This document shows, piece after piece, positions 38,004-47,649 of a stretch of 64,000 nucleotides of DNA. Made by a program: the position numbers and the translations under genes. The notes under the pieces are model-generated. The model did no database searches, was not told the DNA's origin, and was given only the letters and a program-made list of their open reading frames with translations. The stretch is from Silvimonas amylolytica. GTDB taxonomy: Bacteria; Pseudomonadota; Gammaproteobacteria; Burkholderiales; Chitinibacteraceae. Where the stretch lies: positions 1-64,000 of the forward strand of contig NZ_BMLY01000011.1 in NCBI RefSeq assembly GCF_014645555.1, written 5' to 3'. Positions within the stretch are counted from its first letter, which is position 1; each line of letters opens with the position of its first letter.

Positions 38004-39664
38004 CGGCGAGCGACGCCACCATCAACGCCCGCGCCCTTGTGATCGACCGGGCGAGCGAAACCCGCGCGGCGCTAGGCATGGCGCTGGCGGAGGCCGGTGT
38101 CGCGACTATTGATTACGCCAACCGCCAGACCACGGCGTTGGGGTTGATCCAGAACCATGATTACGACGTCGTTCTCTGCGAATACGATCTCGGTGGCGGC
38201 ATGGACGGCGTACACCTGTTTGAAGCCTGCCAGCAGCACTATCTGCTCAAGCCATCGTGCATTTTCATGATGGTCACAGGAGAGCGGCGGCAAGCGCAGG
38301 TCATGGGCGCGGCGGAATTGATACCAGACGGTTATCTGCTCAAGCCCTTCTCAACGGGCGACTTCATCGACCGCCTGAATCGGGCCCAACGACGCAAAGC
38401 GCGCTTCCGGACCATTGATACCGCGGTGCGAGCGGGCGACTATCTTGGCGCTGTGACTGCGTGTGATCGTGAAATGGCCCTGCGGCCGGCCAACGAGACC
38501 GAAGATTTTCTGCGCATGAAAACCTTCCTGTTGTTACGGCTAGGTGAACACCAGTCTGCCGTCGAATCCAGTACGGCGGCGCTGGACCTGCGCGAGAGTG
38601 CATGGGCACGGCTGGGTCTGGGCAAAGCCCGCTTTGGCCTGCAAGACCTGGAAGGTGCCCGTGCCTGCTTTGAGGCCGTTAAACGGGATCACGAACTGGC
38701 CATGGAATCCTACGACTGGCTGGCTCGTACGCTCACTGCACAAGGCGAAATGACTGCCGCGCAATCCACGCTGGCAGAAGCCCTGCAACGCTCCCCGCTG
38801 GCAGCAGCAAGACAAACCGCGTTGGGCCGTCTGGCCGAACGCAATGGTGAACTGGACACTGCCGAAAACGCATTGTTGTATGCGCTGAATCTTTCGCGCG
38901 GTTCGTTCTGGCCGGATATCTCGCTGTATTGCGAACTAGGCCGTGTCCAACTGGCGCGCGATGACATCGGCGGTGCCCGGCGTACCATTCAGCGTTTGCG
39001 CCGCGAAGTACCCGCCAGCAATGAATCAGTCGAACCCATTTGTGAATTGATCGAAGCCGCTGTGCTGGAAAAGCTGGATGACCGCAAAGCCTCAGCCGAA
39101 TTGTTCGAGCATGCCTGCGAAACCCTGCGCGAACAGGAAGACCCGCTGCCCGGTGTGCTGATTGAAGCCGCGCGCCAGGCCTATGGCCGCCGCAGGCAGG
39201 AGGCTGGTGCTAACCTGGTTCGGAGCGCGTTGGGCGCCGCATCGGACGATCCGGCGGTACTGGCCAGTGTGGAAAGCCTCTACCACGGGCTGGGCGAACC
39301 TGAAATTGGGCAGCAAATGGTGGCGGAGGTCACACGTGACCTGAGTCAACTCAATAATGACGCCGTCATCGCAGTAAGAAATGGTAATCTCTCTGCGGCT
39401 GCCGATATGTTCATCAGTGCTTTGCATGGCCGCAGCGGCAACGTGCAATTGCTGCTCAATGCCGTCAACACGCTGCTCTCTTGCGTCAATCAGCAAGGCT
39501 GGAACGAGCACTATATGGACATGGCACAACGCTACCTGGCGCGGGTCCGCAAACAAGATCCCACCAATGGCAAAGCCCGCCAGCTGGCGGATGCCATGCG
39601 CCGCACGCGCACCCGGTTCGGGATCGACGCCGGCAGCCAACAACAACCACCCGCCGCTGCATAG
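38000..39664 (+). CDS. TPR protein with atypical CheY-like receiver
   Basis: A 554-residue cytoplasmic protein. The N-terminal receiver-like domain (about 8-130) has DYDVVLCEYDLGGGMDG and the conserved LKPF lysine. The residue at the phosphoacceptor position is Glu61 rather than Asp, with Asp63 two residues later. The rest consists of about nine TPR-like helical repeats (LGLGKARFGLQDLEGARACFEAV and others). It starts inside the uvrD stop codon (ATGA) and is followed 43 bp later by a STAS protein. It may act as a scaffold or pseudo-receiver. No function is established. Confidence 0.85.
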   Translation: MTASDATINARALVIDRASETRAALGMALAEAGVATIDYANRQTTALGLIQNHDYDVVLCEYDLGGGMDGVHLFEACQQHYLLKPSCIFMMVTGERRQAQVMGAAELIPDGYLLKPFSTGDFIDRLNRAQRRKARFRTIDTAVRAGDYLGAVTACDREMALRPANETEDFLRMKTFLLLRLGEHQSAVESSTAALDLRESAWARLGLGKARFGLQDLEGARACFEAVKRDHELAMESYDWLARTLTAQGEMTAAQSTLAEALQRSPLAAARQTALGRLAERNGELDTAENALLYALNLSRGSFWPDISLYCELGRVQLARDDIGGARRTIQRLRREVPASNESVEPICELIEAAVLEKLDDRKASAELFEHACETLREQEDPLPGVLIEAARQAYGRRRQEAGANLVRSALGAASDDPAVLASVESLYHGLGEPEIGQQMVAEVTRDLSQLNNDAVIAVRNGNLSAAADMFISALHGRSGNVQLLLNAVNTLLSCVNQQGWNEHYMDMAQRYLARVRKQDPTNGKARQLADAMRRTRTRFGIDAGSQQQPPAAA

Positions 39665-39707
39665 CGCTGCGTTGTGGTTTATGCCAACGCTGACAAAAGG
39701 AAGCGCC

Positions 39708-40007
39708 GTGCAGGCGATGCTTGAACTGGCACAGCCGGTTGCCCATATCCGGCTGAGCGGGCATTTCACATGGGAAGGTCAGCGCAGTTTTCGACAAGTC
39801 ACTCAGGACATGCTGACGCACAAAGGCGTCGACACGATCCATTTTGACTTGAGCGGTGTTGAAACCATGGACTCCACCGCACTAGGCATGTTGCTCTTGC
39901 TGCACGAACGCGCCAAAGGCCGACCGATTCTGCTGCATGGCATGCGCCCGGATATCCGCACCATGGTGGAGATTGCCAATACCGGCGGCATCTTTGAACT
40001 GCGATAA
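39708..40007 (+). CDS. STAS-domain protein (anti-sigma factor antagonist-like)
   Basis: A 99-residue single STAS domain resembling SpoIIAA/RsbV. The core VDTIHFDLSGVETMDSTALGMLLLLHE contains the conserved serine that partner-switching kinases phosphorylate, within the DST motif. The start is uncertain. The GTG at 39708, preceded by AAGGAAG, is preferred, and an ATG at 39681 would add nine residues. No switch kinase (RsbW type) or PP2C gene is adjacent. The nearest PP2C gene is at 18.6 kb. Together with the preceding TPR/receiver protein this suggests a small partner-switching output. Confidence 0.88.
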   Translation: MQAMLELAQPVAHIRLSGHFTWEGQRSFRQVTQDMLTHKGVDTIHFDLSGVETMDSTALGMLLLLHERAKGRPILLHGMRPDIRTMVEIANTGGIFELR

Positions 40008-40026
40008 GCAAACCTGATTGGTCATC

Positions 40027-40059
40027 AAAAAAAAGGACACTAAAAAGTGTCCTTTTTTT
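40027..40059. terminator. Bidirectional terminator between STAS and kup genes
   Basis: An AAAAGGACAC/GTGTCCTTTT hairpin with a TAAAAA loop and long A and T runs on its flanks. It lies between convergent genes and can end both transcripts. Confidence 0.85.
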
Positions 40060-40117
40060 ACGTGCGCCCTGCACGCCATCAGAGGCAGGGCCAAGCGTTT
40101 TTACCGCTGTGTGGCGG

Positions 40118-42016
40118 TCACAATTCGACCTGCATCCCCATTTCCACCACGCGGTTGGGCGGAATCTTGAAGTAGCTGGTCGCCCGCGTCGCGTTGCGGG
40201 TCATCAAGGAGAACACCTTGCGACGCCACCATGCCATGGCCGGATATTTACCCTCAACGATGGTCTCACGCGACAGGAAGAACGAAGTCTGCATCGGATC
40301 GAACTCCAGTTCCGGTTGCAGTTCTGTCACCTGCCGCAATATGGCCGGGACTGAGGGCTCCTCCTTGAAACCATAGGTGGCGATCACCTGATAGAAGCTC
40401 TCACCCAGCTTGGGCACAACAACTTTCTCGCGTTTGGCTACAAACGGAATATCTGCGGTCCGAATGGTCAGGAATACGACCTTCTCATGCAGTACCTTGT
40501 TGTGCTTGAGGTTATGCAACAACGCATGGGGCACTGAATCGGCGCTGGTAGTCATGAAGATGGCCGTCCCCTCCACGCGCTGTGGTGGCGCGGCTTCCAG
40601 GCTTTCGACGAACCCTTGCAGCGGCAGTTCGCCCTCGCGCAGGCGATCCCCCAGCAGCGTGCGGCCGCGCTTCCACGTGGTCATCAGGGTAAAGATGAAC
40701 AGGCCCATCACCAGTGGTACCCAACCGCCATCGGGCAGTTTGAGCATGTTGGAACTCAGGAAGATCAGATCGACCACCAGAAAACCGATCAGCACGATGC
40801 GGAACAACATCTTGCGCCCGGCATCCAGCGTTTTGCCCAACACATTGAAGGCCAGCAACGTGGTCATCACCATGGTGCCGCACACCGACAAACCATACGC
40901 GGAAGCCAGGTTGTCAGAGGTACGGAACGCCAGCACCAGCAAGATCACCGCGACCATCAGGAACCAGTTGATCTGTGGCACGTAGATCTGGCCAATTTCC
41001 TGGTCGGAAGTATGGTCGATATCCACACGCGGGCAATAGCCCAGTTGCACCGCCTGGTTGGTCATGGAGAACGCGCCAGAGATCACCGCTTGCGAGGCAA
41101 TTACTGTGGCGGCGGCGGCCAGAATCACCAGCGGCGCCAACGCCCATTGCGGCGCCAGCAGGAAGAACGGGTTTTTGATGGCGGCCGGGTTGTGCAGCAG
41201 CAACGCGCCCTGGCCGAAATAACACAGGATCAGCGATGGCAGCACGAGGCTAAACCACGCGATCTTGATCGACTTCTGACCAAAGTGGCCCATATCGGCG
41301 TAAAGGGCTTCGCCACCGGTGACAGACAACACCACCGCGCCCATGATCACAAAGCCACGCAGCGGGTAATCTGCAATGAAGCGCGCACCATTGAGCGGGT
41401 TGATGGCGGCAAAGACTTCCGGGGCATGAAGAATGCTGCGCAGGCCCATCACCGCCAGAGTCAGGAACCAGAACACCATGATCGGCCCGAACAGCTTGCC
41501 CACCTTGCTGGTGCCGTGCCGCTGAATGGCAAACAAGGCGACCAGCACGATGATGGTCAACGGCACGATATATGGATCAAGCGTGTGCGAGATGACGCTG
41601 ATCCCTTCAAAGGCGGACAGCACGGAAATGGCCGGCGTGATAATGCCGTCACCATAAAAGAGCGAAGCCCCGAAGATCCCCAGGCCCATCAACAGCAGGC
41701 CCTTGCGGGAGCGGGGGTCCAGATCGCGCAGGGCCAGCGCCATCAGCGCCAGAATGCCGCCTTCGCCGCGGTTGTCAGCACGCATGATCACGACCACATA
41801 TTTGGCCGATACCACGATCATGATCGCCCAGAAGATCAGCGAAAGAACGCCCAGGATATTTTCCGCGTTGATCGGCAGATTGCCGTGCGCGGTCAGACAG
41901 GTTTTAAGGGTGTACAACGGGCTGGTACCGATATCCCCGTACACCACGCCAATCGCTCCAACGGTCAGCCCGGCAAGTCGGGATGCGGAAGGAGCCTGGC
42001 CATGATTTGCGCCCAT
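40118..42016 (-). CDS. kup: Low-affinity potassium transporter Kup
   Basis: Inner-membrane K+/H+ symporter of the KUP/HAK/KT family, 632 residues. Motifs are GAIGVVYGDIGTSPLYTLK near the N-terminus, FYGDGIITPAISVLSA and TGGEALYADMGHFG. About 12 transmembrane helices occupy residues 12-450. A cytoplasmic C-terminal domain follows, ending in FFLSRET and YFKIPPNRVVEMGMQVEL. It follows the ubiquinone-gene group and ampD on the same strand but has a 92-bp gap and probably its own promoter. Confidence 0.96.
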   Translation of the reverse strand: MGANHGQAPSASRLAGLTVGAIGVVYGDIGTSPLYTLKTCLTAHGNLPINAENILGVLSLIFWAIMIVVSAKYVVVIMRADNRGEGGILALMALALRDLDPRSRKGLLLMGLGIFGASLFYGDGIITPAISVLSAFEGISVISHTLDPYIVPLTIIVLVALFAIQRHGTSKVGKLFGPIMVFWFLTLAVMGLRSILHAPEVFAAINPLNGARFIADYPLRGFVIMGAVVLSVTGGEALYADMGHFGQKSIKIAWFSLVLPSLILCYFGQGALLLHNPAAIKNPFFLLAPQWALAPLVILAAAATVIASQAVISGAFSMTNQAVQLGYCPRVDIDHTSDQEIGQIYVPQINWFLMVAVILLVLAFRTSDNLASAYGLSVCGTMVMTTLLAFNVLGKTLDAGRKMLFRIVLIGFLVVDLIFLSSNMLKLPDGGWVPLVMGLFIFTLMTTWKRGRTLLGDRLREGELPLQGFVESLEAAPPQRVEGTAIFMTTSADSVPHALLHNLKHNKVLHEKVVFLTIRTADIPFVAKREKVVVPKLGESFYQVIATYGFKEEPSVPAILRQVTELQPELEFDPMQTSFFLSRETIVEGKYPAMAWWRRKVFSLMTRNATRATSYFKIPPNRVVEMGMQVEL

Positions 42017-42108
42017 GCTGCAGGAGTCTCTTGATATTTAATCGGGTAAATTATTTATAAAGCAGAAGCGCCGCGATTATAGCCCCGCCTTACAGCTGTA
42101 GCCCCGAA

Positions 42109-42663
42109 CTATCCGGTTACAAGGTGCGGCAACGCAACATAGACCCTGCGCCAGTCAAAGCACGGCCCGGGATCAGTCTTGCGCAGCGGGGCAATGTCGT
42201 TATGTCCCACTATGGCACGCAGCGGGCAAGTTTGCGCCAATGCCTGCGCCAGCGGGATCAGCGCATCGTATTGCGCCTCGGTGAAGGGAATGTGATCGGT
42301 GCCTTCCAGTTCAATACCGACCGAAAAATCATTGCAACGCGCTCGTCCTTGCCAGTCAGACACGCCAGCATGCGCAGCACGCTGCTGCACCGGTACAAAC
42401 TGGACAACCTCGCCATCGCGCCGGATCAGAAAATGGGCTGACACGCGCAGCCCGCCCAGATCAGCAAACAGCGGGTGGTCTGCGGGAATGGTATTCGTGA
42501 AAAGGCGCTCCACCAGATCGCCCCCAAACTCGCCGGGCGGCAGACTGATGTTATGGATCACCAGCAAATCAACAGTGGTGTTCGCAGGACGCGCATCGCC
42601 GTTGGGGCTGGGCACCTTTCGGGCCGGCGCATACCAGCCCGCCACGTCGAACACCGGGTTCAT
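42109..42663 (-). CDS. ampD: 1,6-anhydro-N-acetylmuramyl-L-alanine amidase AmpD
   Basis: A cytosolic Zn amidase that cleaves the peptide from anhydro-muropeptides in cell-wall recycling and so limits AmpC induction where ampR/ampC exist. The start is set at [11 protein letters not shown] (42663), giving 184 residues. Zn ligands are in [21 protein letters not shown] and DPGPCFDW, and other family motifs are [23 protein letters not shown] and [10 protein letters not shown]. Its ATG overlaps the stop codon of ubiB (ATGA), so translation is coupled. Confidence 0.96.
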   Translation of the reverse strand: MNPVFDVAGWYAPARKVPSPNGDARPANTTVDLLVIHNISLPPGEFGGDLVERLFTNTIPADHPLFADLGGLRVSAHFLIRRDGEVVQFVPVQQRAAHAGVSDWQGRARCNDFSVGIELEGTDHIPFTEAQYDALIPLAQALAQTCPLRAIVGHNDIAPLRKTDPGPCFDWRRVYVALPHLVTG

Positions 42664-44177
42664 CTGTGCCACCACACACTGGCCACCAATGCGGCCAACA
42701 GCACGGCGATCACACCCAGCAGCCAATTGCGCTTTTTTTGTTCCCACATCAAGCCCTGGTAACCAGTAACCAGCAGTTCCGTGGTGTTCTGGTTAGCCAG
42801 ATCGTTAAGTTTGCGTGGCAGGGTTGGCAACATCGCCGCCCACAGTGGCGCCTCATGTTTGATATTGCGCCACAAACCGCGCCAGCCAATCTGCTCGTTC
42901 ATCCAGCGCTCAAGGAAGGGCTTGGCGGTTTTCCAGAGATCCAGATCCGGATCAAGCTGGCGACCCAACCCTTCAATATTGAGCAGCGTCTTTTGTAACA
43001 GCACAAGTTGAGGCTGGATTTCCACATTGAAACGGCGCGACGTTTCAAACAACCGCAGTAGCACCTGACCAAACGAGATTTGCGAGATCGGTTTGTCGAA
43101 GATCGGTTCGCACACGGTGCGTACGGCCGCTTCCAGTTCTTCGACGCGTGTTTCTTTAGGCACCCATCCCGATTCAATATGCGCAGCAGCGACACGGTGG
43201 TAATCGCGGTTGAAAAACGCCAGGAAGTTGATCGCCAGATACTGCTTGTCGACTTCAGACAGCGTGCCGACAATGCCGAAATCCAGCGCGATATAGCGGT
43301 TGTCGGCGGCAACAAAGATATTGCCAGGATGCATATCTGCGTGGAAAAACCCATCCCGGAAAACCTGGGTGAAGAAAATCTCCACGCCATAAACCGAGAG
43401 TTTTTTCAAATCAATGCCACTGGCGCGCAGTTCATCGACCCGCCCGACCGGAATACCGTCCATCCATTCCAGCGTCAGCACCTGGCGCGCGCACCAGTCG
43501 TAGAACACTTCCGGCACGATCAGCATGTCGGAGCCAAGGAAATTGCGGCGCAATTGCGACGCGTTGCCCGCCTCGATCATCAAATCCAGTTCGTCATGCA
43601 GATATTTGTCAAACTCCGCGACGACTTCTTTGGGGCGCAGGCGTTTGCCGTCAGCAAACAGTCGCTCCACAAGGCCGGCCATAACGCGCAGCAGCCCCAG
43701 ATCACTCTCGATAATCGGCAAAATGCCTGGGCGCAGCACTTTGACCGCCACTTTACGACCATCTGGCAAGGTGGCGCGGTGGACCTGGGCGATCGAGGCA
43801 GAGGCCACCGGATTGCGGTCAAACGAGGCATAAAGTTGCGAAACCGGCTGCTTCAGGCTGCTTTCGATCACCGCAACTGCGACGTCCCCCGGAAACGGCG
43901 GCACGCGGTCTTGCAGGAATGCCAGTTCGTCGGCGATGTCTTCCGGCAAGAGGTCACGGCGGGTCGACAACACCTGGCCAAACTTGACGAAAATCGGGCC
44001 TAACGCTTCCAGGGCAAGGCGCAAGCGTACGGCGCGCGGTTGCTCCAGCTTGCGCCAGAAAAACAGGGTGTTCACCAGCCGGGAAAGGCCATGCACACGC
44101 TCGTGACCGAGCAGGAATTCATCCAGCCCGTACTGGACGACAACACGGGCGATTTTGAGTAGGCGGAATATCCGCAT
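42660..44177 (-). CDS. ubiB: Ubiquinone biosynthesis protein kinase-like UbiB
   Basis: An atypical ADCK/UbiB-family kinase-like ATPase needed for coenzyme Q synthesis, probably by extracting prenyl lipid intermediates from the membrane. The start is set at [13 protein letters not shown] (44177), giving 505 residues. The signature KxGQ motif appears as [16 protein letters not shown]. It is followed by [26 protein letters not shown], the catalytic-loop-like [11 protein letters not shown] and the metal Asp in [10 protein letters not shown]-terminal hydrophobic helix pair ([18 protein letters not shown]) anchors it in the membrane. It lies within the ubiE-ubiJ-ubiB operon. Confidence 0.97.
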   Translation of the reverse strand: MRIFRLLKIARVVVQYGLDEFLLGHERVHGLSRLVNTLFFWRKLEQPRAVRLRLALEALGPIFVKFGQVLSTRRDLLPEDIADELAFLQDRVPPFPGDVAVAVIESSLKQPVSQLYASFDRNPVASASIAQVHRATLPDGRKVAVKVLRPGILPIIESDLGLLRVMAGLVERLFADGKRLRPKEVVAEFDKYLHDELDLMIEAGNASQLRRNFLGSDMLIVPEVFYDWCARQVLTLEWMDGIPVGRVDELRASGIDLKKLSVYGVEIFFTQVFRDGFFHADMHPGNIFVAADNRYIALDFGIVGTLSEVDKQYLAINFLAFFNRDYHRVAAAHIESGWVPKETRVEELEAAVRTVCEPIFDKPISQISFGQVLLRLFETSRRFNVEIQPQLVLLQKTLLNIEGLGRQLDPDLDLWKTAKPFLERWMNEQIGWRGLWRNIKHEAPLWAAMLPTLPRKLNDLANQNTTELLVTGYQGLMWEQKKRNWLLGVIAVLLAALVASVWWHR

Positions 44178-44225
44178 GAGTATCCAGTTATCCGGTTCCA
44201 GCCACCGGCGCCTGCCGGCCAAAAG

Positions 44226-44786
44226 CTAGAACGATTTGACGGTCAGCCGCTCCAGTCGCGCTTCAAGGCGGGCCAGATCATCACGCAGGGCGTCTACACC
44301 ACTGCAAAACGTGTCGACGTGACGTTTAGTGACCACCAGCGGTGCTTCATCGCGCCAGTATTCGGTGAGTTCAATCAACAAACGCGAGCCAATGGCCCCA
44401 GGAATCCCGCCGATTTTTCCGGCAATCCAGGTAATACGGTTGGCGGCAACATCGCCCACCAGTTGTGACAATTCTTCTGCCATGTCCCAGCGCAGCCTGG
44501 CCAGGGCCTGGCCCACGGCGGCTGCCAATTCTGCATCACCGTTGAGGCCAACCTTTTTACTGGCCGCTTCGCGATCAAACAACCAGGTGGTGAAGAACGC
44601 GGGCGACAGCAAGATGCTGGCTTCAGCCAAACCGCCAGCGGTAGCGAACGTGCCGTCTGGCTGGATGGACAACGTGCCGGACAGGACCGGCAGTACCAGG
44701 CGGATGACCCGGCCCTGATACGGCGCCAGCGCTGCGCGGGCGGCATCGTCATGAGCCAGCATGCGGTTCAGGATTGTGGCAAGCAT
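44226..44786 (-). CDS. ubiJ: Ubiquinone biosynthesis accessory factor UbiJ
   Basis: A 186-residue SCP2-domain protein that binds ubiquinone intermediates in the soluble Ubi complex. Features are an N-terminal helix (MLATILNRMLAHD), a lipid-binding SCP2 fold (VLSGTLSIQPDGTFATAGG), and a C-terminal coiled coil (DALRDDLARLEARLERL). The start at 44786 is preferred because GAGG lies nine bases upstream. An ATG at 44801 is possible. It sits between ubiE and ubiB, the standard order of ubiE-ubiJ-ubiB. Confidence 0.93.
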   Translation of the reverse strand: MLATILNRMLAHDDAARAALAPYQGRVIRLVLPVLSGTLSIQPDGTFATAGGLAEASILLSPAFFTTWLFDREAASKKVGLNGDAELAAAVGQALARLRWDMAEELSQLVGDVAANRITWIAGKIGGIPGAIGSRLLIELTEYWRDEAPLVVTKRHVDTFCSGVDALRDDLARLEARLERLTVKSF

Positions 44787-44855
44787 CAACACAGACCTCA
44801 TCAATCAGGACATGACAACGCCCACTACCAACGGCAGCGGGCGACCAGAATCAAA

Positions 44856-45593
44856 TCAGAGCTTGAAACCCTTGTGCAAGGCGACCACGCCAGCGGACAT
44901 ATTGTGATAGTCCACTTTGCCGAAACCGGCATCGAGCATCATGCCCTTGAGCGTTTCCTGGTCTGGATGCATGCGGATGGATTCGGCCAGATACTGGTAA
45001 GAATCCGCATCATTGGCGACCAGCTTGCCCATAACGGGAAGGAGCTTGAACGAATAGATGTCGTACGCCGGCTTGAGCGGACTCCAGACTTTGGAGAACT
45101 CCAGCACCAGCAAGCGACCGCCCGGCTTCAAAACGCGGTACATCTCTTTGAGCGCTGCGTCTTTGTGGGTCATGTTTCTCAGACCAAACGCCACAGAGAC
45201 GATGTTGAAGTAGTTGTCCGGGAACGGCAGTTTCTCGGCATCACACAGCGCCACTGGCGTGGCAATGCCCGCATCCAGCAAGCGGTCACGACCCACGCCA
45301 AGCATGGAACTATTGATATCGGTGAGCCAGACCTGGCCCGTCTTGCCGACCTTTTTACAAAACGCTTTGGAAAGATCACCCGTACCGCCGGCAATATCCA
45401 GCACCTTGTCACCGGCCTTCGCGCCGCTGGTTTCAATGGTGAAGAACTTCCAGGCGCGATGCAGCCCGGCCGACATCAGGTCGTTCATCACGTCATATTT
45501 CTGGGCGACAGAATGAAAAACCTCGGCCACTTTTTGGGCTTTTTCTGTTTCGTCGACCGTCTTGTAACCAAAGTGCGTGGTGTTATCGCTCAT
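44856..45593 (-). CDS. ubiE: Ubiquinone/menaquinone C-methyltransferase UbiE
   Basis: A SAM-dependent C-methyltransferase of ubiquinone synthesis, and of menaquinone where it is made. It has 245 residues. Motifs are [28 protein letters not shown], the SAM-binding [21 protein letters not shown]-like acidic loop ([16 protein letters not shown]), and the family-specific [25 protein letters not shown]. The C-terminus [15 protein letters not shown] is the conserved UbiE end. It is the first ubiquinone gene of the operon, 23 bp after the DUF971 gene. Confidence 0.97.
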   Translation of the reverse strand: MSDNTTHFGYKTVDETEKAQKVAEVFHSVAQKYDVMNDLMSAGLHRAWKFFTIETSGAKAGDKVLDIAGGTGDLSKAFCKKVGKTGQVWLTDINSSMLGVGRDRLLDAGIATPVALCDAEKLPFPDNYFNIVSVAFGLRNMTHKDAALKEMYRVLKPGGRLLVLEFSKVWSPLKPAYDIYSFKLLPVMGKLVANDADSYQYLAESIRMHPDQETLKGMMLDAGFGKVDYHNMSAGVVALHKGFKL

Positions 45594-45616
45594 AGCGTGC
45601 TCACAGTCTTGTCAAT

Positions 45617-45994
45617 TCATTGCGGGTCGCGGCTGGCACCAGCGGCGGCCAGGTCGTTCAGATAGGTCTGCCAGCGGGTGGCGTGCTCTGCGCCCAACTC
45701 GTACAGATACGCCCAGGAATACAGACCGGAGTCGTGGCCATCGTCAAATACCAGTTTGACCGCATAGTTGCCCACGGGGTCGATGGCGGTGATGGCGACA
45801 TTGCGCTTGCCGACCTGCAATACGCCCTGTCCGGCACCATGGCCCTGAACTTCCGCCGAAGGGCTGAATACCCGCAGGTATTCACACGGCAGAACAAAGC
45901 GCTGGCCATCATCAAATGCCACTTCCAGTTCGCGCGAGGCGCGGTGCAAGCGGATTTCCACCGGGATAGCGCTGGAGGAAGTCAGTCCGGCCAT
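45617..45994 (-). CDS. DUF971-domain protein
   Basis: A 125-residue protein with the DUF971 (GBBH-like) fold: EIRLHRASRELEVAFDDGQRF, LPCEYLRVFSPSAEVQGHG, VAITAIDPVGNYAVKLVFDDGHDSGLYSW and YLYELG. In eukaryotes the domain occurs in gamma-butyrobetaine hydroxylase N-termini and binds Zn, but this protein has no clear Cys set. The start is set at MAGLTSSS (45994), with an AAGGAAC ribosome binding site. Upstream of ubiE is its usual betaproteobacterial position. Its function is unknown, possibly linked to ubiquinone or Fe-S metabolism. Confidence 0.92.
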   Translation of the reverse strand: MAGLTSSSAIPVEIRLHRASRELEVAFDDGQRFVLPCEYLRVFSPSAEVQGHGAGQGVLQVGKRNVAITAIDPVGNYAVKLVFDDGHDSGLYSWAYLYELGAEHATRWQTYLNDLAAAGASRDPQ

Positions 45995-46143
45995 GCCATT
46001 GTTCCTTTTCCTGCCTGTGTGGCAGTGCAACCGTTTCAAAGGCGCAATGATACCGCGTTGCCGCATGGGACGCGATGCAGGCCCGGCATTGATGAAGAAG
46101 AGAGGATGGAACAAGACATACGAGCAGCCTGGAACAGGCCAGC

Positions 46144-47649
46144 TCAGTACACAGCCCCATCCACCGATACCATCGCTTTGTGCTTGCCGCGCGGTAGCAA
46201 AATCGTGGCAACAAGACCACCCCGCGGGTGATTGGCGAGCAACAAATCCCCCCCATGCGCATGAACAATATTTCGCGTAATTCCCAACCCCAATCCCATG
46301 CCGTTGCTATTGGAGGCACGTCCATGTTCCAGCCGTACATAGGGCTGAAACAGCGATGGCAACGCTTCTTCCGGCACACCAGGTCCGTAGTCACGAATCG
46401 TCAGTTCAACTTGTTCTTCGGTTTGCGTCACTAACACTTCGGCGCGGTTGCCATAAAACAGGGCGTTATCCAGCAAGTTACCCACCGCACGTTTCAACGC
46501 CAGAGGACGCGCAAACACGGTCACCGGGCCGCCGGCAAAGGTGGCGTCTTTACCCGCCATTTGTGCGCCATCTACCAGACGTTCAATCAGTTTATCCAGG
46601 CGTATCTGTACCGGGTTTTCGTGGATATCGGTGTCTTTCACGCTTTGCAGCGCGCCTTTCACCATGACGTCCAGATCATCCAGATCTTCGTGAAACTCCG
46701 CCCGGGTCTGGTCATCATCCAGCATTTCCGTGCGCAGTTTCAGACGGGTGATCGGCGTGCGCAGATCATGTGAAATCGAGGTAAACAAACGCTCGCGGTC
46801 TTCCAGGAAACGCTGGGTGCGTTCACGCATGGCGTTAAACGCACGGGCAGTCTTGATGTACTCCCGGCTGCCGGACTCAGGCAGCGGCACGGATGGCATA
46901 CCCTGACCAAACGCATCGGCCGCTTTGGACAGCGCGGCAAAGGGCTTGGTCATCCAGCGCACCACCAACAGGGACAAGAGCAACACGACGCCGACGGTAA
47001 TCAGCAGCAAAACAATCCGGTCATGCGCCAGCGGTTCGTCGCTTTCCATAAAATACGGGTCTGGCATCAGCGTGGCCAGATACAACCAGTTGCCCGGTTC
47101 GATTTCAGCCTGAATCACCAGGATCGGCGCAGGGCGCGGTTTCACGACCAGGGTGTTCTGGACCCAACCATCGGGCAGATCATCCAGGGTGACACCGTCA
47201 TCAGCGACCGGCAAACCATCAGGCCATGCAAAACCGACCTGGAAATCCAGCAACTTGGCGTATTCACGATGCAGTACCGCCACAATGCGGGCACATACGG
47301 CATCAGCCAGGGGCGAGCCTTTGATACGCTGGATCGGGACTTCGTTGTGGTTCACGCTGACAAAAAAGCGCGTGCCCCCCATTTCCCGCAACTGGTCGAT
47401 GAGAATCGGCCGGTAATTGGGAGGCAGGCTGCGGAAAAAACGTAGCGCAGCAGCGGCACTGCCTCCGATGTGTTCACCCGCATCCAGCGCTTCGGTAGAC
47501 ACCTTCTGGCGTACTTCACTCGCCCAGATCAGGTTGCCGACGACCTGGGTAACCAGCACACCCAGCACCATCACCACTGTGAGCCGCCCCAGCAGTGAAG
47601 ACGGAATGACACGCAGATACCAGGGTCTGCGACGGCCGTTCTCAGCCAT
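46144..47649 (-). CDS. EnvZ/GtrS-like sensor histidine kinase
   Basis: Inner-membrane sensor kinase, 501 residues. TM1 (about 20-40) is followed by a periplasmic sensor of about 200 residues, TM2 (about 212-232), HAMP (VRWMTKPFAALSKAADAF), and a HisKA domain with the phosphoacceptor in FTSISHDLRTPITRLKLR. The ATPase has N-box NLLDNALFYG, DYGPGVPEE and MGLGLGITRNIVHAHGG. Its start (MAENGRRRPW, 47649) overlaps the response-regulator stop by 8 nt. Order and partners (a glucose-binding-protein homologue, then an OmpR-type regulator) resemble the Pseudomonas GltR/GtrS glucose-sensing system. That function is inferred. Confidence 0.92.
   Translation of the reverse strand: MAENGRRRPWYLRVIPSSLLGRLTVVMVLGVLVTQVVGNLIWASEVRQKVSTEALDAGEHIGGSAAAALRFFRSLPPNYRPILIDQLREMGGTRFFVSVNHNEVPIQRIKGSPLADAVCARIVAVLHREYAKLLDFQVGFAWPDGLPVADDGVTLDDLPDGWVQNTLVVKPRPAPILVIQAEIEPGNWLYLATLMPDPYFMESDEPLAHDRIVLLLITVGVVLLLSLLVVRWMTKPFAALSKAADAFGQGMPSVPLPESGSREYIKTARAFNAMRERTQRFLEDRERLFTSISHDLRTPITRLKLRTEMLDDDQTRAEFHEDLDDLDVMVKGALQSVKDTDIHENPVQIRLDKLIERLVDGAQMAGKDATFAGGPVTVFARPLALKRAVGNLLDNALFYGNRAEVLVTQTEEQVELTIRDYGPGVPEEALPSLFQPYVRLEHGRASNSNGMGLGLGITRNIVHAHGGDLLLANHPRGGLVATILLPRGKHKAMVSVDGAVY

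Noticed and set aside
40616-42034. 472-codon plus-strand open frame opposite kup
   Set aside because: Its translation is dominated by Gln, His, Arg and Asp, typical of antisense to membrane-helix codons. kup is intact on the minus strand.
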